From: Anoplolepis gracilipes
Taxonomy: Eukaryota; Arthropoda; Insecta; Hymenoptera; Formicidae
Length of the DNA stretch: 64,000 nt
Direction: 5' to 3'
Assembly: GCF_047496725.1 (NCBI RefSeq)
Contig: NW_027328669.1
Location: 1,142,501 to 1,206,500 of the forward strand
Under the pieces are notes generated by a model. It saw nothing but the letters and a program-made list of their open reading frames with translations, was not told the origin of the DNA and did not search any database. A program made the translations under genes and the position numbers. This document shows positions 45,506-56,298 of this stretch, in pieces. Positions within the stretch are counted from its first letter, which is position 1, and the number at the start of each line of letters is the position of its first letter.

Positions 45506-46140
45506 TGTCACCTATCTAACTCTTTCCATTTTAAATGTATTTTTCGCCCTTAAGCTCATTACCATCTGTACCATCGGCATAACCACACGATAAACATCAG
45601 TTGCGCGATATATATACCATAGATTCAACAACACACAAACGGAATGCATATCCTGTAAGCTTTTTCTGAGTCACCACCATTATACACAAACTAGCGGTAA
45701 ATAACTTTATTACAAACAGATATTTATTATACTCATTTTATTAATACAGACTTAACCTCTCAATCTAACTGCATACCTCCCTCGGTCTGGAAACTTCGGA
45801 GAATTGCCTCGCGGGATTATTATGCAAGCCGTACAATAAAAGAGCCGAACAAGTTGGATCGTTTTATATATATGTAATTTATATAACTAACATGCGACAA
45901 ATATGTACAGCGGTTCTAAGGCATTGATCCATTTAATCATGCGAATACGATCACGATTTTTAGTTCACACATTGCTTACGCCTTTATTATGCGATGTTTT
46001 CTCATTAATTTCGTTTTTATCTATTTATAATTCACTTATTTATTTTATATATTATGCTGAAGAGGATTCAAAACATGAATCGAAACGTTCAGATTTTTAT
46101 TATAATTTCCGTCTTTTTATAGAATGTTACTAATGTACTT

Positions 46141-46494
46141 AATGTCAATATACTTGCGACACATCACCTATATAAAAAACTTATAATTTTGATTCACATC
46201 TCCTCGCTCCTATTGCCTCTTTCTTACTTTCTTAAATACAAATAAATTGTTAAACTTTTTCTTTTATAAATGTATAGTATTATCTATATTTTTTGAAATT
46301 CAATTATTATATAGAATTTGAAAAACAAGAGGAGAAAAAGAAAAATGAAGAGAAAAAGAAGAAAAAAAGAAAAGAAATTAAAAGGCGTAAAGAAGAAGAA
46401 GATAAAAATAAAAAAAAATTAAAATTTTGATAATATTTATATTTATATATAAGAATAAAATATATTTATTTTAAAAATATATATTTTTTATTAG
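46141..46494. other. AT-rich, A/G-rich spacer
   Basis: Contains an AAGAAGAAGA-rich purine stretch at 46330-46420. No gene is seen. Confidence 0.5.
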
Positions 46495-47153
46495 TATGCG
46501 TGCGTGCGTGCGTGCGTGCGTGCGTGTGTGTGTGTGTGAAAGAGAGAGAAAAAATCGAATATTAATCTATTATATATTTTTATTTGAAATAAAGAGATTA
46601 TTTTAGGGTTTACATAGTTATGTAATTTATTATAGTTTTATTGCCACGTCTGCGGCCACGTTCGTATCCACGGCAAGGTGCGCATCCACGTTTTCGGCCT
46701 CTTCCTCCTCTTGCCCATTGCGTTTTATTTTTTACTGTAACAAAGATTTATATATTAGATTTATATTTAATATTTATTTTTATTTGTTTATTAAATATTA
46801 TTATTATTATAACGTTGTAAATTACTGTTTTCATCTTCATCCTTCTTTGTAGGTTGTGGAACGTCAGGCTGTTGATTTTCAGCAGCCACTGCAGATTGTG
46901 AATTGTTAATCTGCAGTGGTGGTTGTTTTGCCAAAGCAGCGGCCAATTGGAGCTTCATCTTCTGCAGTTCAATTTTGAGTAAATTATTTTCTGCTATAAC
47001 TGCATCTTCAGTAATGTCATTCTAAAAAAATATATTTGATTAATAATCGATTTCTTTTCTCTCTCTTTCACACACACACACATACACACACAAATCTCTT
47101 TTTTTCTCTTTTAAACTCATTCTCTCTCTTTCTCTATCTTTCACACACACACA

Positions 47154-47204
<51 letters not shown>

Positions 47205-47205
47205 T
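46495..47205. repeat. Inverted microsatellite-flanked unit around the Arg/Gly gene
   Basis: A (GCGT)n plus GTGTGTGAAAGAGAGAGAAA at 46497-46550 is mirrored by TTTCTCTCTCTTTCACACAC at about 47055-47080 and (CACG)n at 47143-47203, with further inverted similarity inward (ATCGAATATTAATC). The unit may be a small transposon with microsatellite-rich ends. Confidence 0.5.
46610..47021 (-). CDS. Arg/Gly-rich small protein, two exons seen (5' end unknown)
   Basis: Exon 46826-47021 encodes NDITEDAVIAENNLLKIELQ, a Leu-heptad-like helix, then a Gln/Pro/Ala linker and KKDEDEN. Exon 46610-46734 encodes TQWARGGRGRKRGCAPCRGY, then ERGRRRGNKTI, ending TAA at 46610. The AG/GT sites match in phase (one base carried over) and no stop interrupts either exon, unusual in this window. 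The Arg/Gly-rich tail suggests nucleic-acid binding. I recognise no family; it could be a third gene of the 31-kb transposon or of a small nested element. Confidence 0.45.
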
Positions 47206-47211
47206 CTAGTT

Positions 47212-47805
47212 ATAAATATACACAATCTTATTCATATAACTGATGACGTGTTCAATATGGGTTCTTCTTTGAGTAGAATTAATTGTTTTCCATTTGAAAA
47301 TACTTTAGGCAGAATTAAACGAACCCTTCAAACTGCTGTTAAACCATTATCTCAAATTTGTCGAAGAGAACATGAACAAAAAATACGATTGAAAAAACAA
47401 GTTTCATTGCCAAGTGAGTTTAAAATTCATAAATTTAAAATTATTAATAGTACATTACACATTATTAAAGTAACTATTAATTTTTCGATTCTAATTACAA
47501 CTAAACCTCCTGATAACATAGTTTTCTTAAAGAATGGTCATATAATGGAAATTGAAATAATGTATGGTTCTGAAGCAATGGCATCGGCAATTTTTATTTG
47601 TGGAAAAATATGGATGTCAAGAAAGAAAGTATATTCCTTTCCTGAAAAATCGACTTTTGTTGAAACATGGAAGATTGGTTCAAAATTTTCCGATAATTTA
47701 GTTTTTCCACTTACTTTTGTGCAACGAAAATTAATAATGATGAAACTTAAAATGGAATCACGAAGAGCAAGTCGGTTTTTTGTTATGTCACTTCTTCATG
47801 TTTAA
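47212..47805 (+). pseudogene. tnp2-like transposase, C-terminal part
   Basis: About 195 open codons. It begins HNLIHITDDVFNMG, then LSRINCFPFENTLGRIKRTL and KPLSQICRREHEQ. In animal tnp2-like transposases the ...F--FPFEN-LG-IK----...PL-Q--RR--E motif lies C-terminal to the RNase H-like core. The N-terminal part on the same strand ends at 28281, so the gene is apparently separated by 19 kb of inserted elements, with the middle region not found. This part has no internal stop. A (CACG)n microsatellite directly precedes it. Confidence 0.65.
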
Positions 47806-47894
47806 TGTAATGCTATAAGAACATAATTTTTTGAAAAATTATATTAATGTATAGTTTTATATATATTTAATATATATAAAAAAGAGCTCTCATT

Positions 47895-47975
47895 CAAATA
47901 ACAAAGAATTAAATTGGCTAAAAGCTGTAGAGAGACTCTCTACAGCCTTTTGCCAATTTAATTTTTTGTTATTTA
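47895..47975. repeat. 81-bp almost loop-less hairpin
   Basis: AAAAGCTGTAGAGAG / CTCTCTACAGCCTTTT at the centre with a one-base loop; arms extend about 40 bases each to CAAATAACAAA / TTTTGTTATTTA. Possibly a small MITE or a foldback hairpin. Confidence 0.8.
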
Positions 47976-48109
47976 ATTATATGTTTTATATATATATAAA
48001 TATTTTAAAAATTAATGTATATATATAAAAACTACTTAAAACTAATATAAAAATATTTAAAATTAACAATATATATATATTTGATAATAATAAAAATTTT
48101 CTACAATAA

Positions 48110-48600
48110 AAATGTTTTATTTAATTATTGTCCCGAAAAAAATGGATATTAGTTTTAACTGGATTATATGTAAATATACATAACAATTAGATAAAATATA
48201 TATGATAACATATTAAATAGAAAAGAAAATATTTGATATTATATGTAATTTTATATGACTATATATAATAGTATATAAAAATATTTAAAAAAATGCCACA
48301 ATATGATCTTATTAAGATGATCTTATAAGATTGCGCCATTTTTCGGATATTATTACATATTATAATAATATTATATATTATTATTATATATTATTATTAT
48401 ATATAGTCATATAAAAATATATACATATGCTATCAAATATTTTCTTATTTTTTTATATGTTATCAGATATTTTTTATCTAATTATGTATAATTGTATATT
48501 TACATCTAATCCAATTAAAACCAATATAAATCCATTTTTTCTTGAGGTATTAGTTATATTCTATTTAATATTTTCAGAGAGAAAGAGAAAGAGAATAAAT
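48110..48600. repeat. Roughly 490-bp inverted-repeat element
   Basis: Arms 48130-48280 and 48400-48545 are inverted copies (AAAATGGATATTAGTTTTAA at left). The centre carries AAGATGATCTTATAAGAT. AT-rich, noncoding. Confidence 0.65.
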
Positions 48601-48629
48601 TTAAAAAAAAGATTTTACGCATAGACTAT

Positions 48630-48850
48630 AACTGGGAAATCCTATATTGAACTACCTTGGGAAAGAAATCGAGATCAAACTAAGCCCCGAACTAATATAG
48701 TTGGGCAAATCTAAGTTAAATTATCTTAGGAAATAGAATAAAATCCAAAGTAGGTCCTATATGAGATATAGTTAGGCAAGCTTAAATTAAATTTTATCTT
48801 GGAAAAGAGTCAAATCCAAACTCCACCCTATATAGGATTATGTGAGTGTA
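48630..48850. repeat. Right subterminal repeats of the 31-kb element
   Basis: Three diverged units of about 65-70 bases, each with a CCTATAT/AACTAATATAG box, a ...TTAAATTA segment and a CTTGGGAAA/CTTAGGAAA box. Comparable to the left-end subterminal repeats, but not the same sequence. Confidence 0.6.
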
Positions 48851-49076
48851 ATTATAGACATGTTTAAATTAAAATAATTTGAGAAAAACATTGATGATAT
48901 AATTAGATCCGAACTTAGGCTTCAAATATACAAATAAAAATAACATTTAAAAAAAATAAGTCCTAATCAGGTCCTAAATAGGCTCGAGTTTAGCAAGCCC
49001 TTATTTTGGATGTCTTAGTAAAACCCATATGGGACCAGTATTTATTGAGGGATGCCCGGACAAATTTCCACATGGG

Positions 49077-49160
49077 AACGAGACAGCGAGACATGCGTTT
49101 TTTAGAGGGATTATATTTATTATTTATTATTTATTTATTTGGTTATTTATAGTTAATTTA
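49077..49160. repeat. Right half of the target repeat
   Basis: Resumes AACGAGACAGCGAGACATGC and matches 15942-16030, beginning exactly at the duplicated AA where the 31-kb element ends. Confidence 0.85.
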
Positions 49161-49709
49161 TATTTATTATGCTTTTATCAATAATCATATATATAATTTA
49201 GCTCTTAAAATAGATATATTTGCACACTCACAATCAATCAAACGAATGATCATATATAACTGTTACAAATGCACCTTTATGGACAAACTCGCTCTGAATG
49301 TGTGCGAACGTGTGATCTGAATCTTAAAAGTCTTTATGATAAAAATGTACTTTTCAGGTATGAGATTTCGAGTTCTCAAGATTGACTGCACCAATCATTT
49401 TCAAATTGGTCGCAATCGAAAGCTTGAGTTGATATTATATAAGAAAAATGCTGTTAGATTTCTGAATATGACTATAGTTTCTGAGAAATCTTAATCGAAA
49501 CTTACATTACATAAAAATTCCGGATAAGCTATACGGCAGCGGCGCTACGATGTCCATGAAATTGTATCTTTATTTTATGAATTTTTTTTTAAACTTGACG
49601 TCGCGCCGCTACCGCGGACGCTTGATATAATTATATTTTCTACATTAATGGATTATGAAATAAAATAATAAGATAATAATAACAAAAGATTAAAATATCT
49701 TTTTTTCAC
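49161..49709. other. Spacer, no gene seen
   Basis: AT-rich, with no convincing exon before the receptor pseudogene. Earlier exons of that gene were not found. Confidence 0.5.
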
Positions 49710-52700
49710 AAATGGAAGCAACCTGAAATCACAAACGGAGAAATACAAAAATACAAGGTCCAGTATTGGTTTATCGAGAACATAAAGACGATTATACGTG
49801 CCGTCGACATCTCAGCAGACACAAAACATATTGCAATACAAGGCGTACAATTTAAAACCTGATACAATATATTATTTTGAAGTACAAGCACATAATGAAG
49901 TTGGTGCTGGTCCTTACACGAATTTTATCAATATGTCCACTACTCATGAGAATCCGGTACCTCTATTATTGGTTAGCTCCCTTATTTCTCCTGTCTTCAG
50001 GAGAAATATGATGAAAGTGTTGGATATGGATTTAGAAATCAGCTTTGAACTTAAAGAACACACAACATGATGAATGTTGCTTATTCAGAATTGGAGCGTA
50101 AGATCTATTGGCTCAATCATAACCCGTCAAAGCTAATGACATGCGACTTTGATCTAAATGCAATCAAAGTAAATAATTGTGCGAAAATAACTGATCTCGA
50201 CTATTCTGCGCAAAATCTCCACATTGATTGGGTGACAAGAAATCTTTATTGAACGGAGTATAATAATGGAATTACCAAGCTTATGAAGCTAGACTTAGCA
50301 TTTTGGCAACATGACAATAGTTAAATATGAATATTTTACAGAGAAATAAAATAATTGAACATTTTAATGTGCTGCCGTCTACAGGGTACATTAAATTTTT
50401 AGCTAAAAGAATTATTAACTTTGTTTCTTCTAATTAACAAGTTCGCAACATTTTACTAAATGGTTTTACACACAATCATCAATTTTATTAAAAATTAACT
50501 TAACTAATATTAATGTGTACTAGTGACTAAAGAAAGGTCACAGAAGCGTGTGTTTTACAAATAATACACAGTAACATCATATAAGCGAACATATTAAAAA
50601 TTCGTTTAATTTTTTAATAACTTTTATGATTTTGATTGAAGGTCACAAAGTATGAAATTATTAATTGACATAAAATTTAAAAAAATTTAAATAATTCTAT
50701 AGTTTTTGTGCATGTGCGTCTGACATTCGGTTACAATAATATTTCATGATTAAAGAATAATATACTTTTTCCAGATATTTTTATTGGAAGGAATTTACTT
50801 GGCCAGTTGATCACTATGAGACAATGCAATCAGATTTCAATGGAGAAAATATGAAACCTTTTTTGGAAAACTGTTCCTGCTCATACAAAGAACAATTAAA
50901 AAATACGAACTTTTTGCAAGTTGATTACACGAATATTGATAAGCCGTTAATATATTGGATATATAAATCTGAAGTTTTTATCAACATAATTACAACAGAT
51001 ATTTATGGTTGTAAATGCAACTTGATTTTAAAGGTTGTAAAGAGTGAAATAAATTTCCAAAAATTATTGATTGACAAAATGAATATTTACATGTACACTA
51101 ACTACAAGTTAGTAATCTATATTTTAGAAAAAAAGTATGCACTTTTCGAAAGCAATGAAAACGCATTAAAATATATGCGAAAAGTAAATATTTTTGAGCC
51201 TCTTGTTTTTGTGAGTCAAGTTCTTAGTAATCCTTTACAACCATATCCTCCGACAAAATATTTGATACCTGATATAAAAAAATCTCAACTAAAAGCTATT
51301 AATTTTTTAGAAGAACTAACGATAACCCCGAACAGCATCGTCGTAAATATTCCGGAATCAGTTCCTATTGACGGATGCAAGAAATATAACTTACCCACAA
51401 CTAAATATATCATTTCTGTAAGCTATCAGACATGTTTGAATAATAAACTTGACAAATTCGAAGAATTTCACGTGGAAATGTACGAACGGCATTATGAAAT
51501 ACAAAATTTAACTCCGTTTACAAACTACACATTGAAATTTGCATTAAATAATTTTTATTTCAACAAGTTATCGATGAACTTGCAATTCGGAGAGAATATA
51601 ATATTAAAAACTGCACCTATCAAGTTCAACGCATCTGAAAATGTAACGGTCCAAGTTCTAACGCCTACTCTGGCGATAGTCTATTGGATGCCACCCGAGA
51701 ACGTAAACTGCGTAGCAGTGAATTACGAAGTGCATTGGCTATCAATCTCTTTTACAAATGGCACACAAAAAGGAATTACTCTAGATGAATACGACATTAT
51801 CAATAAATTTGAACATACGGCAGATGGTTAGATGGCAAATTTTTTATGATAAGTCATCAGCGGACTTCAGGACAGGAATACAGGGTATTTATGCGAGTGT
51901 ATCCAGTTAATTTCAAAAATTTATTCAATGACAGTCCAAAAAAAAATGTCTATATGTATCCGAAACCGAATAATTTATCTCTCAGCGGGTCCAATGCAAA
52001 TAGTATAAATATTTTGTGGAATCGTAGCGATAATATAACCCATTACACACTGAAGTACAAACAAGTTGGAACGCAAATATGGCAAGTTGCAAATAATACT
52101 GAAAGGTATAATTATACAATAAAATTCTGTATAGAAAATTTGCTGCCGAAAACTGTATACAAATTTTATTTGATCCTGAGATATTGCAATTTTGAGGAAG
52201 AAATTAAATGGCCGCTTGATGGAGAATTTAGTTTTAAAACGCGTGGTAAAGTAAATGAATTTATTATGATATAATGTATTTACTTTCTAGAAATATTTTA
52301 ATAAATTTTTTAAATATTAAATTAAATATTAAAGTTCTAAGTAAAAGTATACATATAAAACAAAGAATTTTAAATTGTATTTTTGTGTGTAATAAAGGTG
52401 ATGTTCCAAGCGCTCCTGAAATGCCTACTTTAAAGAAATTTCAAAATTTTACGTACCAATTATATTGGGAACCTGTGCAAACTCAAGATTCAGAAATGAT
52501 TTTGTATTAATTGGAAGGTTTAATTGACAAATATAATTACAAGGAAAACAGTCAGACTGAAAAAAACGAAAATTAGAATTTATATTATAACAGAACAAAA
52601 AATTACTGGGTAATTACAAAGGACATGAATCAGAAATATCAATTTCGCGTGCGGGCTCAAAACGCTTATGGCTTTGGAGACTGGAGTAAATCAAGCGAAG

Positions 52701-52814
52701 TTATTGATTTAACAGAATTTATTGAAATATCTGCTACGCTATATGATCTAATAATTAAATTAGCAGTCGTTGGTCTTGTCATTGCTGTAATCTGCACTTG
52801 CTGCTTGTATTATT
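49710..52814 (+). pseudogene. sev: Sevenless/ROS1-type receptor, ectodomain and membrane exons, disabled
   Basis: In Drosophila, Sevenless is the photoreceptor R7 receptor tyrosine kinase. First segment (49710-50335): a fibronectin III domain (NGEIQKYKVQYWFIEN, IYYFEVQAHNEVGAGPYT), then a YWTD-type repeat (NLHIDWVTRNLY). Exon 50775-52245: long ectodomain with PLQPYPPTKYLIPD, NLTPFTNYTLKFAL and YWMPPENVNCVAVNYEVHW. Exon 52398-52814: a last fibronectin III domain (YQFRVRAQNAYGFGDWSK) and the transmembrane helix LIIKLAVVGLVIAVICTCCL. Breaks: frameshifts near 49795, 50065 and 51825; TGA at 50250-50252; a TAA near 52508; a TAG near 52574. Exon limits come from splice signals. Confidence 0.85.
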
Positions 52815-52994
52815 GTAAGTACATCTGATATAAATTTCGGACTTTAATTGCAAATTATTTTAGATTTGGTATATTAGATTTTTTACATAAAGTCTATATA
52901 GAGTTCTGTAATATTAGTTTATTTGTTGAAAATGATTTAAATCTTTCAATGCATAATATTAATAATAAGAATGTTATAATGTTATTTTATCATA

Positions 52995-53071
52995 AACACA
53001 TTTTTATACTATATTTATACTATATTTATATTAGTGCGTAACCTTTTTGGAATATAACCACGACCTCAACA
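52995..53071 (+). repeat. 5' LTR remnant of Copia B
   Basis: Only the end (GTGCGTAACCTTTTTGGAAT through CCTCAACA) matches the 3' LTR clearly; the first two thirds are absent or unrecognisable. Confidence 0.75.
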
Positions 53072-53085
53072 GGTTATGGGCTCAG
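53072..53085 (+). other. Primer-binding site of Copia B
   Basis: GGTTATGGGCTCAG, one mismatch from the complement of the initiator tRNA-Met anticodon region, directly after the LTR end CTCAACA. Same half-tRNA priming as Copia A. Confidence 0.85.
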
Positions 53086-54987
53086 AACGTCTCGCTACGT
53101 TAGTTATACACTAAAGGTGAATATTATTTATAAATCAAAAAGAAGAAAATAGATACCGAGCACGTGTAAAAATGGCGACAAACAATACAATCGAAAAATA
53201 CGGAATTGTACAATTCGATGGAAAAGACTATGATCATTGGAAATTCCAGATGGAGGTTATACTCGATCGGCATGAAGTAAAAGAATGCATCGAAAGAGAG
53301 CATGAAGATCCTGATGATGCATTTACAAAAAAGGACAGAAAATGTAAATTCTTAATTATACAATGCATTGCAAATTCTCATCTTCAATATGTGAAAGACA
53401 AATCAAATGCTTATCAAATGTGGCGTGCACTGGAAGCAGTATTTCAACGAAAAGGAATTGCAAGTCAGTTGTATCTACGAAAGAAATTACTTTTAATGAA
53501 ATTAACTGAAGGCAAGTCACTTGAGAAACACTTCCTGAAATTTGAAGAAACAGTGCGTGAACTAAAATCTGTTGGAGCTAAACTAGAGGAGATGGATATT
53601 GTCTGTCATTTGTTATTAACACTTCCAAAGGACTATGATGCAATAGAGATAGCACTGGAAACACTGGAAGCTGGAAAGCTAACCCTAGAATTTGTAAAAG
53701 GCAAGTTACTGGATCAAGAAATAAAAAAAACAGAGTCAACAGGAAACTGACCCTGAAGATGTATCAGCAGCTTTTTTAAGCAATCCTAAAAATACAGCAC
53801 GTGACAATTACAGTAAACAGCAATCAAATGAAAGAAACACTCGTAGCAACAATAATTCAACGACAAACTCAAGAGGAGTGGCATTATTTAAATGTCATAA
53901 TTGCGGAAAACCAGGACACAAGAGGAGTGAATGCAAATGGCGAAAACAGGCAAATCAAACAAATTTGGATAAATCTGAGAAGAAACAGCACATCACCTTT
54001 TTTGTATTATCGCTACAATGTATGTTGACTCTGAAACTACAGACCACATGGTGAATAGTGAGAAGTATTTCTCAAACATGCGTGAGTTGGAAAACCCTAT
54101 TGAAATATCTGTTGCAAAGTCAAATGAATCGTTGTATGCGACTAAAATAGGTAATATAAATATTTTGTTAAAAGATAAAAATAATGACTATACAACTGCG
54201 GAAATTACAAATGTTCTGTACGTCAAAAATTTAAGGCCTAATCTATTGTCAGTTTATAGACTAGGAAAAGTAGATTTAAAAGTCATTTTTAAAAACGATA
54301 GTGTACTGATTATGAAAAACTCAAATTTGCTTGCTTGTGGAAAAAGAGAAAACAATTTATACCAGATTGAATTTGAAATCATGCAAACATTAAAAGTAAA
54401 TTTGTGCAAAAACATAGGAAATATGCAAGTCTGGCATAAACGGTTAGGCCATTTAAGAAATAAAAATTTATTGAAATTATCAAGCTATAATATAGCTGAC
54501 GGTATCAAATATCTTGGAAAAATAGACAGTACTGAAGTGTGTGGAATCTGTGCTGAAAGCAAAATAACAAAGTTACCTTTTCAAAAGAAATCTGAACGAA
54601 ATACAAAACGAACACTAGAGTTAATTCACAGTGATGTATGTGGTTCTATTAGTCCAACGTCATATGATAAAAAAAATATTTTTTAACCTTTATAGATGAA
54701 TGAAGACACACACTTCACTATTGTTTATCTGATGAAAAATAAAAGCAAAACGTTTGAGTGTTTTAAAAACTTTGAAGCTACTGTAACTGCGAAATTTGAA
54801 ATCAAAATATCGTCATTGTGTTGTAATAATGGTAGGGAGTATCTCTCAAATGCCTTTAAAGATTTTTGCAGAGTCAAAGGTATTCAGATTAAAAATACCA
54901 TTCCTTATACACTTGAATTAAATGGAGTAGCGGAAAGGATGAACAGGACCCTGGTTGAAAAGGCTCGAGTTATATTATTGGAATCAA

Positions 54988-56298
54988 TCCAGATAGCCAA
55001 ATGTTCCGATTTTGCAATCATGTTGCCGATAACCGTTGCAGCAACTAATTTTGAAAAACTAGGGACAAGGTGCGACAGTATTATGCTTGTCAGGTTGAGT
55101 TCACGTGATTTCTAATTCTCCGAACAGCAAACTGATAGCAATATAGTAACATCGATTGCTGTCAGCAAACAATAGACTTGACAGCAACTTGATGACAATC
55201 TATATTCTTCAATTTGTCATCCGTGATCAACCGTTGATAATGTGGCGATAATTTTTCAGGGGATCAATCATGTAATTTTTGTTTTAGTAAGACAAAAACA
55301 AAAAAGTTAAAAATTCTTATTAATTAAGCATTCAAGGATAAGAAATTTTAACTTTTTGTTTCTACCCAGACAACATTATGTCGTCTTAAAGACGTCTAAA
55401 AGACATCCTAAAATTGCTAAGACATCTTAAAAGATTATCAGAAAGACGTATTTATGACGTCTTTAAGACAAATAATCTTTACTTATTCGGACAATCTACC
55501 CGAAATGTTACAATTTTATTTATTTGGATAGAAACTATCCGAAATGAAATTGATCGAAATGGTTGTTACAATAATCTTATTAGTCGCGTTTTTATATATT
55601 TTTGGTAACTCAATTTTAAATAAGAGATAGATACCTCATGCAGCGCTGCATAGCGGTAAGAAAATGAACTTTTTTTTGTCCAAAAAGACATCTTTTAGTC
55701 ATTTTTTTGCTTTGTCGAGAAAACAACTATAAAAAGATGATGAAAAGATATCTTTTTTAAGATGTCTTTTCGATAAAGCAAAAAAATGTATTATAGACAT
55801 CTTTCAGATGCATTATAGACATCTTTCAGATGCATTATAGACATCTTTCAGATGGCGTCTCAAATTAAATGTTTTTTTAGACGTCTTTAAGACATCTTAA
55901 AAATGACGTCTTAAATTACAATGTCTTTAAGATGTCAGAAAGACGTCTTTTGGTCAAGTCTTAAAGGCGTCATAAGAAAAATGTCTTTAATACGTCTTTA
56001 AGACATGCATGTTGTCTGGGAATATTATACATGTATTGTCGCTATCATAATGCTGTAGTCAGCTGTAGACGAAATGGCAAATCATCAGATGTTACCATAT
56101 TGCTGACAATATAACGTTTCAGTATCTCAGATCGTTTGCTTTAAAAATTTCGTAAATTAATTGTTTGTAATATGCTCTCATGTGGCTGAATTCAGTAGCG
56201 CGTTTTAATTCGATGTCAGCAAACGTACAACAAACATATAACAACTCATGCATTGCATTAGTTTGTTTTTAATGATCAATCACGCTTGGCTATCTGGG
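54988..56298. mobile_element. 1.3-kb CCCAGATAGCCA-ended element inside Copia B
   Basis: Ends TCCAGATAGCCAA and TTGGCTATCTGGG, AA at 54986-54987 and 56299-56300. Removing it and one AA restores the Copia frame through ESKLSKNMWAEA, which fixes the boundaries. Noncoding; contains a second nested element. Superfamily unknown, but the CCC-type end and AA duplication resemble the 31-kb element. Confidence 0.8.
55365..56020. mobile_element. 656-bp CCCAGACAACAT-ended element built of AAGACGTC repeats
   Basis: Ends CCCAGACAACATTATGTC and its near-complement GCATGTTGTCTGGG. The interior is largely variants of AAGACGTCTTTAAGACATC in both orientations. Nested inside the 1.3-kb element. No clear duplication at its ends. 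Confidence 0.75.

Larger units (their letters stand above)
44472..46140 (+). mobile_element. Penelope-like retroelement, 5'-truncated with inverted 5' copy
   Basis: Reverse transcriptase C-terminal half plus GIY-YIG endonuclease, preceded by an inverted partial copy of its own 5' part (44509-44600), a layout typical of Penelope integrations. The 3' noncoding tail runs to about 46140 and includes GAATCGAAACGTTC, reminiscent of Penelope 3' ends. It interrupts the Polinton just after the capsid gene. Confidence 0.85.
17746..49076. mobile_element. 31.3-kb nested CCC-ended DNA transposon (tnp2-like transposase plus DUF4806-like gene)
   Basis: Ends are CCCGTGTAGAAATTT (17746-17760) and AAATTTCCACATGGG (49062-49076), 13 of 15 inverted matches, flanked by AA at 17744-17745 and 49077-49078. 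The flanks join to give the intact repeat at 15905-16030. Inside, a tnp2-like transposase appears in two plus-strand parts (27168-28281 and 47212-47805) and a DUF4806-like gene on the minus strand, all oriented as if belonging to one element. Everything between can be explained as later insertions: hAT MITE, ISL2EU, Tc1-like MITE, Helitron pieces, Polinton, Penelope, and small palindromes. The tnp2 link suggests a CACTA-like superfamily member, but the ends are not CACTA. The unity of the element is inference from ends, target site and gene order. Confidence 0.7.

Noticed and set aside
47040..47225. RACVRACVRAC frame
   Set aside because: Translation of the (CACG)n microsatellite.
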